A stretch of 64,000 bases of DNA from the NCBI GenBank assembly GCA_032622095.1, contig CP136066.1, forward strand, positions 155,519,152 to 155,583,151. Reading direction: 5' to 3'. The notes below the pieces were generated by a model that was given only the letters and a program-made list of their open reading frames with translations, was not told the DNA's origin and did not search any database. The DNA is from Siphonodentalium dalli. Its lineage: Eukaryota > Mollusca > Scaphopoda > Gadilida > Siphonodentaliidae. Shown piece by piece: positions 1 through 11,700 of this stretch. A program made the position numbers and the translations under genes. The stretch's first letter is position 1; each line of letters starts with the position of its first letter.

Positions 1-690
1 TGACACAACATTAGTTGGAAATTATACATTCTATATATACATTCTATAGGTTGAAATTGTTCTCATGGTTTGATTTTCCAAAAATATTTAGTGGGGAGTA
101 CACGTATGTTGTTTTTATACCAACAGCAGAATAATTTATGTTGGTTTGAAATGGATATCAGAAATCTTCCATCAATTGGAAATATTGAGGTGCCAGTTTG
201 AAAGTTCCAACCCGGGGGGGGGGGGGGGGGTGAAAATGCTATTTGCGAAGTCGGGAGTTTAGTCTGCGTCGGGGGGGGGGGGGGGGGGGGGTGCGGTGGA
301 CATCCCCCAATCAACGGAGACCCTCCAGCGACGTTCACGGACATTTAAGCTGTAAATTATCGTCATATACTGGCAAATCAGTTTCTGAGAGCTCATCAGA
401 GTTGTGTCGTTCTGTTCCACTCACATTATGCCACATGAATTACGTGAATAGTTGGCAGTCCACGTTTTTCTCCTTATAGAAGTATTTGTTCGTGAGACAT
501 CAATTTGTCAGCTTTAAAAAATAGCTTAGGCCTTATAGTGTCCGAAATGTTTTATATGCCTATGTGGGAAATTGGTAGGCTTCCGTTTGTGCCAATAGGC
601 CGCTAGCCGATTTGGACAGTACGATGCATGCATGCAGTAAGAAGACACACATGCATACTATTCATTAAAGGGGTTGATAGGAAAGCGGCT
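1..690. other. No gene seen; two long poly-G tracts
   Basis: I see no coding signal here. Two uninterrupted G runs stand out, about 17 G at 214-230 and 21 G at 271-291. The reading frames across them encode only poly-Gly or poly-Pro and are not credible proteins. Such runs are also weak points for sequencing length accuracy. Confidence 0.6.
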
Positions 691-694
691 TTAA

Positions 695-816
695 CCCTTT
701 CAGTGCCAAGTTTACAGCTCTTTCCATCAATGTATCACATTATTATAATCAATAAATTTGAAAAATGATCAAGGAAATATGGGTTGATACAAAAATCGGA
801 CTTGGCACTGAAAGGG
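695..816. mobile_element. Short TTAA-flanked inverted-repeat element (piggyBac-like MITE)
   Basis: A 122-bp element is bounded on both sides by TTAA (691-694 and 817-820). Its ends are an almost perfect inverted repeat: CCCTTTCAGTGCCAAGT at the left and ACTTGGCACTGAAAGGG at the right. The TTAA duplication with ends beginning CCC is the hallmark of the piggyBac superfamily. The element has no coding capacity and would need a transposase supplied elsewhere. A longer relative with nearly the same ends lies at 2429-2879. The superfamily assignment is inferred from ends and target only. Confidence 0.75.
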
Positions 817-1157
817 TTAAATAAAGTCCATGTCAATCCCGGCAGGATGCCGACATAATATCTGTCTATTGTATTTTTTCTGTTAAAGTGCATTCTGACA
901 AATAAACTATCTATTTATCTACCGGATTTAAATGCGATTTGGAAAGATATTAGCCCAGTATTGGATGACAGATACCAACATATACATTGGGTTTTATCCA
1001 TGGATTTGTCGGAGTTATTGCCATTGTTGGACTTGTTGGAAATATAGCAAGACTTTCCATCCAAAAATACAGCAAGATTTTGCCGAGTAAAAGGTTTTAG
1101 AGCAAAAACCATTACAGCTGCAACCCATGGTGAATTATCTTCTGGTTTTATCGTAGA
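817..1157. other. No gene seen; possible LINE 3' tail
   Basis: The stretch around 820-930 ends in AATAAACTATCTATTTATCT, which resembles the short-repeat tails of CR1-type LINEs. No reverse transcriptase sequence is attached. The rest shows nothing I recognise. Confidence 0.25.
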
Positions 1158-1512
1158 TTAAAGTGATGTGAAACACTCCGGTAGGGTGATCAAATGGAAA
1201 TGGAGAATAATCTTGTATATTATATCTAAATTGACAACACACACCGTCATTCGTATATATTAATTAAATGCAGTGACTGCCGATGGCGAAATCATTTTCA
1301 TTAGTTTATCGCCGATAGAAGCGTCCCGATTCGAGTAGTAAATATTTACAATTTAGAGTAGTTCAGACAATGTTTTCTATGGAGTGGTACGGTCGATTTG
1401 CTTGAGATTTTCGGTTTTGTTAGTAGAATGCTACATTCCCCCAGTTGGCATAGCACCTGAATACTAACTTATCAGTTTCACCCACACGAACAAATACATA
1501 ATATGTCTTTAA
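1158..1512 (+). repeat. Dispersed ~370-bp repeat family R1, copy a
   Basis: This copy starts TTAAAGTGATGTGAAACACT and ends CATAATATGTCTTTAA. Recognisable full-length relatives are at 5277-5643 (opposite strand), 6059-6436 and 47197-47551. Shared internal landmarks are ACAACACACACCGTCA, GTAAATATTTACA and TACGGTCGATTTGCTT. Both ends carry TTAA, so this could be another TTAA-targeting non-autonomous element, but the inverted repeat at the ends is only a few bases. No coding frame is conserved between copies. Confidence 0.7.
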
Positions 1513-1876
1513 TATCAGGCGGAAAATATCAAAATATAATGGAGTTAATCCGGATTCCGTTGATTCTTACGAGCTTTGTTGACCATCTTGGGCACAAAAC
1601 GTGGCATTGCCCACTCGATCCATTTTTACAAACGATGGATCGAACATATGACACGCTTGGCTTTGCACTTGTCTTCTCATGAGATAAATTCTAGATAACT
1701 TTTTCATATACATACTTTACTAAATATCCTCTCCTGAGTTGAGAGTTTTATTGGTAAGGTTTTTTGAATTCATGACTGAGTCATATATAGGAAACTGCAG
1801 AGTAGCTGTCTTCTTGATCTGTTTGTTCCTCACGACAATGCTATGAAAAACAAAAGTGGATTAATTATTCTCTTAA

Positions 1877-2114
1877 CTCTTTCTATTCTAAATAGATTCA
1901 CCAGTAAAAAAAAGTATACATTTGAATGGCATGTTCTGCACTGGATGGGTGTTCGGGAAAATACGCAGATGACAGATAACATAAAGTGCAGAAGGCGTCC
2001 TATTTATTGGAGGGAAATACTCAGATAATAAGTTCAACAAACGTTTGTTGACTTATTATCTGAATATTTGCTATGGGATAACTACTCGTCAATGATGCTT
2101 TAGTATAGAAAGGG
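1877..2114. mobile_element. TTAA-flanked MITE with internal palindrome, family R2
   Basis: TTAA flanks lie at 1873-1876 and 2115-2118. The ends are CTCTTTCTATTCTAAATAG on the left and TTTAGTATAGAAAGGG on the right, an imperfect inverted repeat. An internal palindrome at about 2023-2062 is built on GATAATAAGTTCAACAAACG and its complement. Relatives or fragments of the same family appear near 2210-2420, 3213-3318, 3665-3768, 33345-33582, 35357-35460 and 45435-45579. It has no protein-coding content, and short frames across it are chance. Confidence 0.65.
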
Positions 2115-2209
2115 TTAAAATATTGATCTCCCTACATTTCGTGATATCCTCTGGTGATTCTTGGCGATTTCTCATTTCTATACAAAAAGCCTTGAATCAA
2201 ACACTATAG

Positions 2210-2420
2210 TCATTAACCATTTCTTTAAATAGATTCTTCCAACAGTTATAAAAATATACATTGGAATGGTTTTGTAGTCATCTGAAGGGTTGTTCAGGAA
2301 ATATAAGCAGACGACAGACCTGATGATCAGATTATACAAGTGCAAAGGGATTCATATTTATTGGAGATAAATGTTCCGATAATAAGTTCAACAAACGACG
2401 TTTGATGAAATTATTGTCGT
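2210..2420. repeat. Degenerate relative of the 1877-2114 MITE
   Basis: The segment repeats the internal text of the preceding MITE, including 'GATAATAAGTTCAACAAACG' near 2377 and the surrounding ATTTATTGGAG-type sequence, but lacks clear ends. It abuts the TTAA at 2425-2428 that starts the next element. Confidence 0.5.
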
Positions 2421-2428
2421 TTGTTTAA

Positions 2429-2879
2429 CCCTTTCAGTGCCAGGTCCGATTTTTGTATCAACCCATATACCATGTGCCAATGCATTCTCTTATATATGCG
2501 AGTCGACCATAGGTCGCCTCGCATATATACAAGAATGCATTGGCCTAACAATTTTTCATCATTTGTTATTATTTTTTACAATTTTAATAATTTTTTCTTA
2601 TATTCTTTAACAGACTTATTTTGTAGGTTCAGTGCCAGGGAATCTTACGTTTTTCATGGGCATCAAAATTATTACTATGAATACTTGGTGATAGTTTTGA
2701 GTTATAACATGCCCCTAAGGTTTTATCCAGTTTGTTTTTAAATTCGCTATAGCATGCTTAAGCATACCCAAAAAGATTCAACCCAAAACAATATATAAAA
2801 AAATAAATAAAAAATTTTAGGGCCGATTTTACAGACCGTAAATTAGGGGCGATGAGATCGGCCCCTGGCACTGAAATGG
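2429..2879. mobile_element. TTAA-flanked piggyBac-like MITE carrying a nested palindrome
   Basis: TTAA lies at 2425-2428 and 2880-2883. The left end CCCTTTCAGTGCCAGG mirrors the right end CCTGGCACTGAAATGG. The ends and the following GTCCGATTTTTGTATCAA match the 122-bp element at 695-816. This copy is 451 bp because foreign sequence, including the 69-bp palindrome at 2476-2544 and its AT-rich partner sequence, sits inside. I read it as a MITE that received a second element. No transposase is present. Confidence 0.7.
2476..2544. repeat. 69-bp palindrome, dispersed family P, copy a
   Basis: The palindrome has arms GCCAATGCATTCTCTTATAT and the complement, around a GTCGACCATAGGTCGCC centre. It is almost identical to copies at 29127-29195, 36497-36565, 36659-36727 and 46333-46401, with a half copy at 29413-29450. 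It could extrude as a cruciform. The right side is followed by CTAACAATTTTT, the same flank as in other copies. Confidence 0.8.
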
Positions 2880-2889
2880 TTAAAGGGGG

Positions 2890-3200
2890 ACTAAATCCAG
2901 CCATTATGATACCATCCCCTTTTATACTCAACCGAGTATATGCAACAAATGAATGAATTTCAGCCATGGATTAGTGCAAAATACACTCATGTGCTCTATG
3001 AACGATGCAAATAACACGGTAATTATAATGAAAATTAATAAATGGCTGGAGTCATGCATTCATTTTCATTATAATTACCATGTTGTGTGTATCTTCATAG
3101 AGCACATGGGTGTATTTTGCACTAATCGATGTCTCAAATTCATTCATTTATATTATGTTGAGTATAAAAGGAGATGGGCCCATATATGACAGGATTTAGT
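2890..3200. repeat. Fold-back element, tandem copy A
   Basis: The two halves are inverted copies. ACTAAATCC, ACTCAAC and CATGGATTAGTGCAAAATAC on the left are answered by GTATTTTGCACTAATCGATG, GTTGAGTATAAAAGG and GGATTTAGT on the right. The centre is around 3040-3055. A second fold-back of the same family follows at 3330-3656, and both are followed by a degenerate TTGTTGACTTATTACC segment. No coding sequence is apparent. Confidence 0.7.
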
Positions 3201-3329
3201 GTACAATACCTCTTTAACGTATTGGCTTAGGATATGTTAAACAAACGTTTGTTGACTTATTACCTAAACATTTCATATGAGAGTTACTCTCCAATAAGTA
3301 TTTAGTAACGAAATGGTTAAATGGGTACT

Positions 3330-3656
3330 GTACACTAATTCCGGCCATTTATGGGACCATCTCCTTCTACACTCAATAGAATATATGCAAAAAATGAATG
3401 CATTTGAGCCATGGATTAGTGCACCATACACTCATGTGAGCTTTGAACGATGCAAATAACATGGTAATTATAATGAAAATGAATACATTGCTGGAGTCAT
3501 AAATTCATTTTCATTATAATATACCATGCTGTTTGTATCTTCATTGGGCACATGGGTGTATTTTGCACTAATCGATGGCTCGAATTCATTCATTCATTTA
3601 TATTCTGTTGAGTATAAAAGGAGATGGGGCCCATATATGACAGGATTTAGTGTACA
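3330..3656. repeat. Fold-back element, tandem copy B
   Basis: This copy begins TGTACACTAATTCC and ends GGATTTAGTGTACA, an inverted pair, with mirrored internal blocks such as GGTAATTATAATGAAAATGA and TTCATTTTCATTATAAT. It is a diverged tandem copy of 2890-3200. The pair, with the intervening 3201-3329 segment, forms a direct duplication of about 440-450 bp. The segment that follows (3657-3780) repeats 3201-3329 and ends GAAATGGTTAA. Confidence 0.7.
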
Positions 3657-3780
3657 GTACCTATTTAACTTATTGGCGTATTTAGTCCAACAAACATTTG
3701 TTGACTTATTACCTAAAAATTTCACAAGAGAGTTACTCTCCCAATAGGTATTTAGTAACGAAATGGTTAAGGGTATAATT

Positions 3781-5276
3781 GACGTCATTTTATTTATTAC
3801 AGTATACCATCACAGATTTATAAAACGAAGAGGACCCATACGACCATCGCAATTATAGGGTCGGCGTTGGATGCTTGATTATATCGCTTCGAAAATAAAG
3901 AATTTCGCACATTCCCACGGCGGAAATCACACGCAAAGTCAATTAGCCGCTAAAACATCTTTTTGACCTTCGCTGGCCTTGGAGAAACGACATTTAACCG
4001 ATCGAAACATAGTTAGAATTCGGCTTAACGAGGTGCTATTTGAATCTGCTTGCGATGCGACTCTGATATCAAATGTAATCGGTTTGCGGCGGCTAGGATG
4101 AGCACCCAAGACATGTTAATCCCAAATAAAACATAACGCGAGAAATATCGGCATCAAATAAACCCTGGCTGTAACGCTAATCTTGCCATGACGTCAATTC
4201 GAACATAACAAAGAGTCCAAACACGAAGATCAGACTGGCTGTATTGAGATTAAATCGGCCCAGAAGAACAAACTATGGTGATCTGGGTCGACGGTGAAAT
4301 GTAGTGCCAAGCGTGGTTATAGGACTATCGATGGCGGATAGCAACTATTCGTGAAAATAGCGGCTTGTCTGAATTTGTTGTATCCCGCCCATGAACTTAA
4401 GGGTCAGACGCATTTTTTTGCCAAAATTTCCTGGTATTTCAAAATGGATTTTCTCAAAAACTGCCAGGAATTTCTTTGTGAAATTTAATACAAGCGATTA
4501 CTGTGACACAGTATCTAAGAACCATCGACCCATTGGATATTATAACCTCATTTACTATACTTGTATGGCATGACAATTGTTTAAAACTTCACTGTTTCCG
4601 GTACCATGCAAAAACTTCTGTAAATTAGATTTTTTCATATATCCATGATATCATATCTGAAGTTCATGAGGGGAGACGTAATCTTTCTTAATTAGTGAAA
4701 TTCAATTAGAAAGGCAGCTGCCATAAATAAATTTCTGTATTTGAGAACGTTCATGTCATGTCTGTTGATCAATGCAAAATTTGGCTGATATGAGGTCTGT
4801 GTGATGGTCTTCATAACCCAGCTATAACTGACCACCATATCTCTTAACATTGTGGCCAAATTCCATTTTATTGCCCCCTGCTTGGGTGGACTACACTACA
4901 TATCAACATTTGTTTTCATTGGGCTGGAATATTTGTGACTTCTTTATTATTATTTATAATATATGAGGTTATGATGCTATATTATGCAATTAAAAATCTA
5001 ATTCAATATTATGATACAAATGAAGCATCTCATAAGAGACGAATCAATAAGCTGTTTGGTGATTGGAGTGTTGTGTGAAATTATTAATTATTCTAGCAGT
5101 TCTTGACACCGAAATCCCGTGTGGTGTTGCCTCTTAATAATTGTTCAGATTCCACATACGATGTAGATGATGGTATGTGAAATTCAAGACTTTATGCCAG
5201 ATAGATCCAGAGGAATTCTTTGTTGAAAATCTCTTCCCATTTTGGCTGGGTTTATGCAAAAAGTGCGTCTCCCATT
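3781..5276. other. No gene or named repeat recognised
   Basis: I found no convincing exon, RNA gene or repeat over this 1.5 kb. The longest frame (4391-4573, plus) has no recognisable motif and is preceded by no splice or promoter signal I could support. Confidence 0.5.
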
Positions 5277-5643
5277 TTAAAGACATATTATGTACTTGTT
5301 CGGGTGCGTGAAACTGATAAGTTAGAATTCAGGCACTATGCCAATTTGAGGAATGCAGCATTCTACTAACACCGCCGAAAATCTGAAGCAAATCGACCGC
5401 ACCACTCCATAGAAAACATCGTCTGAACTACGCTCAATTGTAAATATTTACTACTCGATTCGGGACGCATCTATCGGCAATAAACTAACGAAAATTATTT
5501 CACCATCGAGAGTCACTGCATTTAATTAATACATACGAATGACGGTGTGTGTTGTAAATTTAAATATAATATTTGTAAAAATAACTACTTTGAACAAGAT
5601 TATTCTATTTGATCACCCTACCGGAGTGTTTCACGTCACTTTA
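5277..5643 (-). repeat. Dispersed repeat R1, copy b (inverted)
   Basis: This is the reverse complement of the 1158-1512 family. It starts TTAAAGACATATTATGTAC and ends GAAACACT/CACTTTAA in reverse sense. It forms an inverted pair with copy c at 6059-6436, separated by about 415 bp that includes a (TA)n run near 5725-5740 and otherwise nothing recognisable. Confidence 0.75.
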
Positions 5644-6058
5644 ATTCATGTGTACACTGGTTTCATGACTGCGGAGTAACATGCAAGTCAAGATATGATG
5701 GGGTGGCTTTCCTTTTCATTTTATATATATATATATATACCTTTATTTCCTCCGTAATACCGAGAACTTACATATAATGAACAGGAACACAATACAATGA
5801 TAATTAGTATTTACAGACATTTAACACGAAGAAAATCAAACGTATATACATGTACACCACGCATAAATAACACACAACTGTATTGATACGGTGTTTTGTC
5901 TCCTCCATACGTTTGGCTATAAATATATTCGACCCTATATAACTGATCAATGCATGGGAATAGGATACAGATTAAAAATTTCTCGATATGTATACGTTTC
6001 ACAAAGTACGTGAGGCACGGGTTGGTACTTCTATCCTAGTATTGCGCGTTTTCGTAGG

Positions 6059-6436
6059 TTAAAGTGATGTGAAACACTCAGATATGGTGATAAAATAGAA
6101 ATGAAGAATAATCTTGTTCAATGTAGTTATTTTCCCAAATATTATATCTAAATTTACAACACACACCGTCAATCGTATGTATTAATTAAATGCAGTGACC
6201 CTCGATGGTGAAATCGTTTTCGTTGGTTTATTGTCGATAGATGCGTCCCGAATCGAGTAGTAAATATTTACAACTGAGCGTAGTTCAGATGATGTTTTCT
6301 ATGGAGTGGTACGGTCGATTTGCTTCAGATTTTCGGCGGTCTTAGTAGAATTATGCATTCCTCAATTGGCATAGACTAGTGCCTGAATACTAACATCGGT
6401 TTCACGCACCCGAACAAGTACATAATATGTCTTTAA
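6059..6436 (+). repeat. Dispersed repeat R1, copy c
   Basis: It starts TTAAAGTGATGTGAAACACT and ends ATAATATGTCTTTAA, matching copies a, b and d. The 3' end abuts a LINE tail at 6437. This copy keeps the AGTTATTTTCCCAAATATT segment also present in copy b but shortened in copy a. Confidence 0.75.
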
Positions 6437-6700
6437 GAAAACCAAGTCTTTCTACTTCGTTATCAGAAGTAAATCATATGGAAAATAATTTATGCCTGGA
6501 GCCGTGAGGCTGTGGAATGAACAACCACAGAAAGATATGAAGTCTGGAACATTTGAACAATTAAACACTTTTATAAATGCTGGTATGATTGAAAAAAAAA
6601 ACAAAGTATTTCGCCTACACCAGATTCAGCCATATCCATTACTGTCGTCTTCGTCTTGGGTGCAGTAATCTTAATTATGATTTATATAAAACATGTAAGA
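6437..6700 (+). pseudogene. 3'-terminal fragment of a CR1/L2-like LINE
   Basis: Translation from about 6490 gives MPGAVRLWNEQPQ followed by KDMKSGTFEQLNTFINAGM. This resembles the last residues of CR1/L2-type reverse transcriptase proteins, where an R-x-W-N-x-L/Q-P motif precedes a short helix and the stop. A stop splits the upstream part of the frame, and no reverse transcriptase core is attached, so this is a 5'-truncated relic. The non-coding tail runs to about 6700. The clade is a guess from the C-terminal motif. Confidence 0.5.
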
Positions 6701-7495
6701 TGTGACCCTTAATGTAATTGTGGGGGGGGGGGGGGATATGCTTTGGAAACTTGAAACGAAGACATTATTGGAAGTTTCTCATAGGACTTGTCGCTGTATG
6801 AAAATATCGCCATATTTGCAAAAGTACAAAACATTTATTGTTCTGACAAAACGATTCAGTACACAACCGCATCGGATTTTTTTGCAGAATGAAACTGGAA
6901 ACTCCAATTTTGAGGAAACCATATAGACTCATGCATATGCTGCTCTCTCAACTTTAACTTTTCTAGACCACTTCACATGGGCCCGGGGACTGGGGGTCAT
7001 ACACGAATGTTTTGCACAAGATGTAGGTTTACATGCCATTCGGAAATCCAACAACATTTCTGTGACTTATCCCGAGACATACCATTTTGACTGCGCTATT
7101 ATATCTGGTGAAATTTTGTTAATTCCAGGCAAAAGCCGAATAAATGCCTCCGATACTTGCATTCATTCCGCTAACCTGGGTCATCAGTTTGTTCAAACAA
7201 CAACTCCACACCGCTATGCACTTTGTTTGTCACGCAACGTGTAGTTTATGTGAAGGGAGATTATACACGATCGCTTACATTTTTCTCTTATATAATCGAC
7301 ATACTGCTAGAGTGACTGAATTAATCTAGGAAGTATACCGTTCGTTCCATGACAGTTTCACGATAGAAATACAGACAAGCAAAAGCTGTGTTTTGTTGAT
7401 TTAAAGCCCAATACAATGATCGCAACTTCAAATATCGAAGATATGAGTGTTGTTTATCAACGTGAAGAGCATTCAGCCAGAACAAGTGCAACGCT
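6701..7495. other. No gene recognised
   Basis: The stretch contains a poly-G run at about 6722-6735 and short overlapping frames without motifs. I see nothing that supports a gene. Confidence 0.45.
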
Positions 7496-7720
7496 GCATG
7501 GGGTGTCGTCCAATTCTCCGAAGGTTCGATACTCCGAAGGTCCAATTCTCCGAATGTCCTATATTGCGAAGACCCAATACTGGGAATGTCCCGTATTACG
7601 AATGTCCAATACTCCGAATGTCCTATATTCAAGAAGACCCAAAGATACGATGGCCGAAGGGTCGATACTATGTATAGGACCAATACTACGAAGGTACGAT
7701 ACTCCGATGGTCCCATTATC
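7496..7720 (+). repeat. Minisatellite of ~15-bp units ending in CCGAAGGT/CCGAATGT
   Basis: Units such as TACTCCGAAGGTCCAAT and TACTCCGAATGTCC repeat about a dozen times with drift. The same motif, in the same orientation, makes up the separate array near 20135-20180 and 20615-20730. Long frames exist on both strands because the unit length is mostly a multiple of three. These frames are by-products and not proteins. Confidence 0.75.
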
Positions 7721-8029
7721 AATGGACATAGTTACAAATTCAATTATTTAAAGACTATATATATACCATTATATGCAAACGATGTAAGCATTCATAATAT
7801 GTTTGAGATTGGTGTTTGTGTACATCATTATGCGGGTTAATAGCAATTCATATCGAATATAAATCTAAAAACAGAATTGCAACATTTGACATCTCAAATG
7901 TCTTGGGAATTTATCATTTAAAAGAAAACCAGCTTATATTTGAATTAATCTAAAAAAGAAAACCTGAGTATATACTCGGGTCTAATTGTTATTGGCGGTG
8001 TTAACGTCGTGGTGTTTGTACCCCATATT

Positions 8030-8762
8030 CAATCTCATTGGAAAGTTTTACTAAAATTCTTAATAGTAGAATGAGCAGATAAGCAGAATCCAAAGACCGT
8101 ATATATAATATAGACAAGAACCAAGCAGGGTTTCGAAATGGTTTCTCTACATCTGACCACATAATGACACTTTACTTGTTATCAAGCATATATAAGCACC
8201 TCAATCATAAACTGTATTGCACATTCGTCGATTTTAAACAAGCCTTTGACATGGTATGGAGACCAGGACTTTGGTATAAATTGATTTCCGCGGAAATAAC
8301 GGGCAAATGTTTTAGGTTCATCGAAAATATGTACAGCCGAGTCAAATCCGTGGTTAAAATGGATGTATGTATCTCACATACATTCACGTGTACTTCTGGT
8401 GTGTTGCAGGGAGGAAATATTTCTTCTTTCCTATTTTCTCTCTACTTTAACGATCTACAACAATTTTTGATACAAATTCCGCACAAGGACTTGGTGTGAT
8501 AGAAAATGTGATTGAAGATGAGTTAGGTATCTATATTAAATTGCTTGTGCTTCTATATGCTGATGATTGTTCATTTTTGGAAACTTACTGTTAATATAAC
8601 GAAAACGAAAATGATGGTACTTGGCTCTGGGCGCAAGCCAAAAACTCGTCTCTCCCTAAATGGTAACCTCATATATATAGAAGCTGTAAATGAATATACA
8701 TATATGGGAATACCGTTAACGAAGGCGAACAATTTTAGTAAAGCTCGAAAACACGTTAAATG
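8030..8762 (+). pseudogene. Old LINE reverse transcriptase fragment, 5' part (split by younger LINE)
   Basis: The translation shows reverse transcriptase blocks in order. These are a FTKILNSRM-like fingers segment near 8050, NQAGFRNGFSTSDH near 8120, YCTFVDFKQAFDMVWR near 8215, a SGVLQGGNISSFLFSLYFND block near 8395, LLYADDCS near 8550 with a frame change, and NITKTKMMVLG then YTYMGIPL near 8600-8715. The sequence stops being LINE-like at about 8762, where a younger LINE begins. The expected continuation (GKVVKPMLLYGCEI) resumes at about 12810. Stops and frameshifts show that it is dead. It belongs to the same broad family as the younger element but is clearly diverged. Confidence 0.85.
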
Positions 8763-8763
8763 G

Positions 8764-11700
8764 TCAAATAACTATAGCGAATTGTTTGTAAATAAAATCG
8801 TGCACGATAAACGTATGCGCTCAAATGTGAACTCATTTGAAATAAACTTTAACAAAAATGACCTACACAGATTGACTTGTGAGACCACGATTAATAGACC
8901 AGTGGAGATAAGCCGAGAGTCTCCGGGGTCAGAAAATGGAGTTATTTCCCATGGCGTCGATAGCCGACAGCCTGTTCATGGAGTAATCTCCCATGAACCA
9001 GAAACGCGGTTTCTGAATATTTTAACTTTGAATGTGTGTGGCCTAGAAAAAAGGTTGCAATATAAAGAATTTCATGATTTGATAACCCGTTACGACATCT
9101 TGTGTTTCTCAGAAACGAAATGCTTTTTAGAAGACCAAATAATTATACCTGGTTTTGAAATTTGTGTTGTAAAGGGAAAACATATTGGTAATGGTACACG
9201 ATCGGGTGGCATCATGATAGCGGCAAAGAGTGATTTATTTCAGTACGTTGTTCCTTTAAAATCGGACAACTCTAATGTCGCATGGATACGCATTGATGCC
9301 AGTGATAAACAATCTTCACCGCTTCTTTTGGGGGCAGTCTACATACCCCCTGCAGGAACGCGATATGCTAATGATGATTGGAATTTGAAACTTGAAGATG
9401 ATATAAGGAAATTCCAAATGAAAAATGATTTACTTCTTTTAATGGGGGATTTTAATTCACGAACAAACAATGTCAGTGACGTCAGCGCCGACAATGACAC
9501 GGGAGACATGTACCATATTTTTGAAAATACTACTGTTTGTAAAACGGTTAATACATTTTTGTCGTCTATAGAAGATGAATATTATGATGATGAATGTAAT
9601 GACGATGATTTTGATAAGACTTTTCAGGTCCCAAATCGAATATTACAAGACAAAGGTAAAGTGAACTCTTATGGTTATAAACTATTGGGTTTATGTAAAT
9701 TTATGACATTATTCATTGTCAATGGGAGGTGTGGTGATGATAAATGTGGAAAATTTACGTCATCTGATCGCACGGTAATAGATTATGCACTAGGAACAAA
9801 ACGCCTTTTGAGCAAAATAGAAAACTTCAAAGTCCACGATCATTGTTCTCTATTCTCCGATATACATGGAGCTATACACTTGGTGATAAAATTTAATTTC
9901 CCAAATCGATATATACGAAATAACTTCACCGACGAGAACTCCACTGTTGGTGAACAAATGATAAAAACGAAACGATGGGACCCACAAAAAGGGAGAATGT
10001 TACCCAGAAATATTAATTCCGACGACATTACGCTTATTCTTGGTGAACTTACTGATTTGGAAAACAATAGTTGTTTATCCCAAACAAATATTGATGATAT
10101 ATGCGGGCTTATAACGAGAGCTCTAAACACTGCGGCCGATCGTACATTGGGAACTTATAAACCTCAAAATAAAACGCGGGAAAATATTCGCAAAGACAAA
10201 GCCTGGTTTGATGGTGAGTGTCGAACACTGAGGAATCAATTTAACCATTCAAAGCGTGAGTACAATAAAACAAAATCTATTATAGATAAAGATATAATGA
10301 AACAACATTGCGCGAAGTACAGAGGGGTTATGGATAGAAAAATTAAAGAAATGCGAGTAAAGCAAGTTTCAGAACTTCGAGATGCAGCTAAGTATTCAGG
10401 TAAGTCATTCTGGGACAGACTTGACAAAATGTGTTCCGACAGCCAGACCAAAAAATGCAGAGGAAACGTCACAATAGAACAATTCGAGGAGTACTTTAAG
10501 GATTTAAACATAAACGATTGTAATGATGAATCGGATATTTCCGACTATGTCGATATGGACTTTAACGAAAATCACGAGTCGCATCTAAATAGACCTATAA
10601 CACAAGAAGAGATTTTTAGTGCTGTAAGCAAGCTCAAGAATGGTAAGGCAGTAGGGGCGGACCAAATTTTGAACGAATATATCAAAGAATCGGTCGGTGA
10701 AATGATGAGTATTTATGTCCGCTTTTTTAATCTCATTCTGAGTAGTGGGCATTTTCCGAAACAATGGGCTGTTGGGATGATAAAACCCATCTTCAAAGGA
10801 TCCGGGGACCCAAATTTACCTGAATCATATAGAGGAATCACCCTTCTAAGTTGTTTTGCTAAACTGTTTACATCCGTTATTAATAATCGAATATCGTCGT
10901 TTGCAGAAGACAATGACCTAGTAGATAAAATTCAGACAGGTTTTCGTAAGGGTCACTCAACAGTAGATAATATATTTATTCTACATGCTCTAATAAACGT
11001 ATACCTACAGAGCGGACGGAAGATTTATTGTACTTTTATTGATTTCCGCAAAGCATTTGATACTGTATGGAGAGATGCTCTATGGTTGAAACTTATGCAA
11101 GCAGATATAAACGGTAAGATACTACAGGTAATACGAAGCATGTACGACAATATAAAATTATGTGTGAAAAATAATAATTCGCAATCAGACTTCTTTATCA
11201 GCCAGATTGGTTTATTTCAAGGTGAACCAATGTCACCTCTTTTATTTTCTTTGTTTGTGAACGATATACAAAGTTTTCTGAGCGACTGTGCAATCTCAAA
11301 CTTGAACTATTTTGATGAGAAATACTTTGAACATATTGGCTGTTTTATAAATATATTGTGTTTATTATATGCAGATGATACCGTGATCCTCTCAGACTCG
11401 GAGGACAATATGCATCGTGCACTTTCAGCATTCGCTGATTATGCCGAGGCATGGAATCTGCAAGTTAATACAATGAAAACGAAAATGGTAATTTTTACAA
11501 ACAAATGGTCAAAGAACTTACCAATATTCACTTATAGGGGCCAAGAAATACAAATTCTAAAAGAATTTAAATACCTCGGTATTAAATTATTTTACAATGG
11601 TAGATTCTGTCAATCGATTAAGCAGACCCAGAATACAGCAACGAGAGCAATGTATGGCCTTTTGAATAGAACAAGAAAGCTGCAGCTGCCTCTAGATATT

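Noticed and set aside
63-479. Frames rich in proline or glycine
   Set aside because: They translate the poly-G runs at 214-230 and 271-291.
7321-7751. Long overlapping frames on both strands
   Set aside because: All derive from the ~15-bp CCGAAGGT minisatellite, whose period keeps several frames open.
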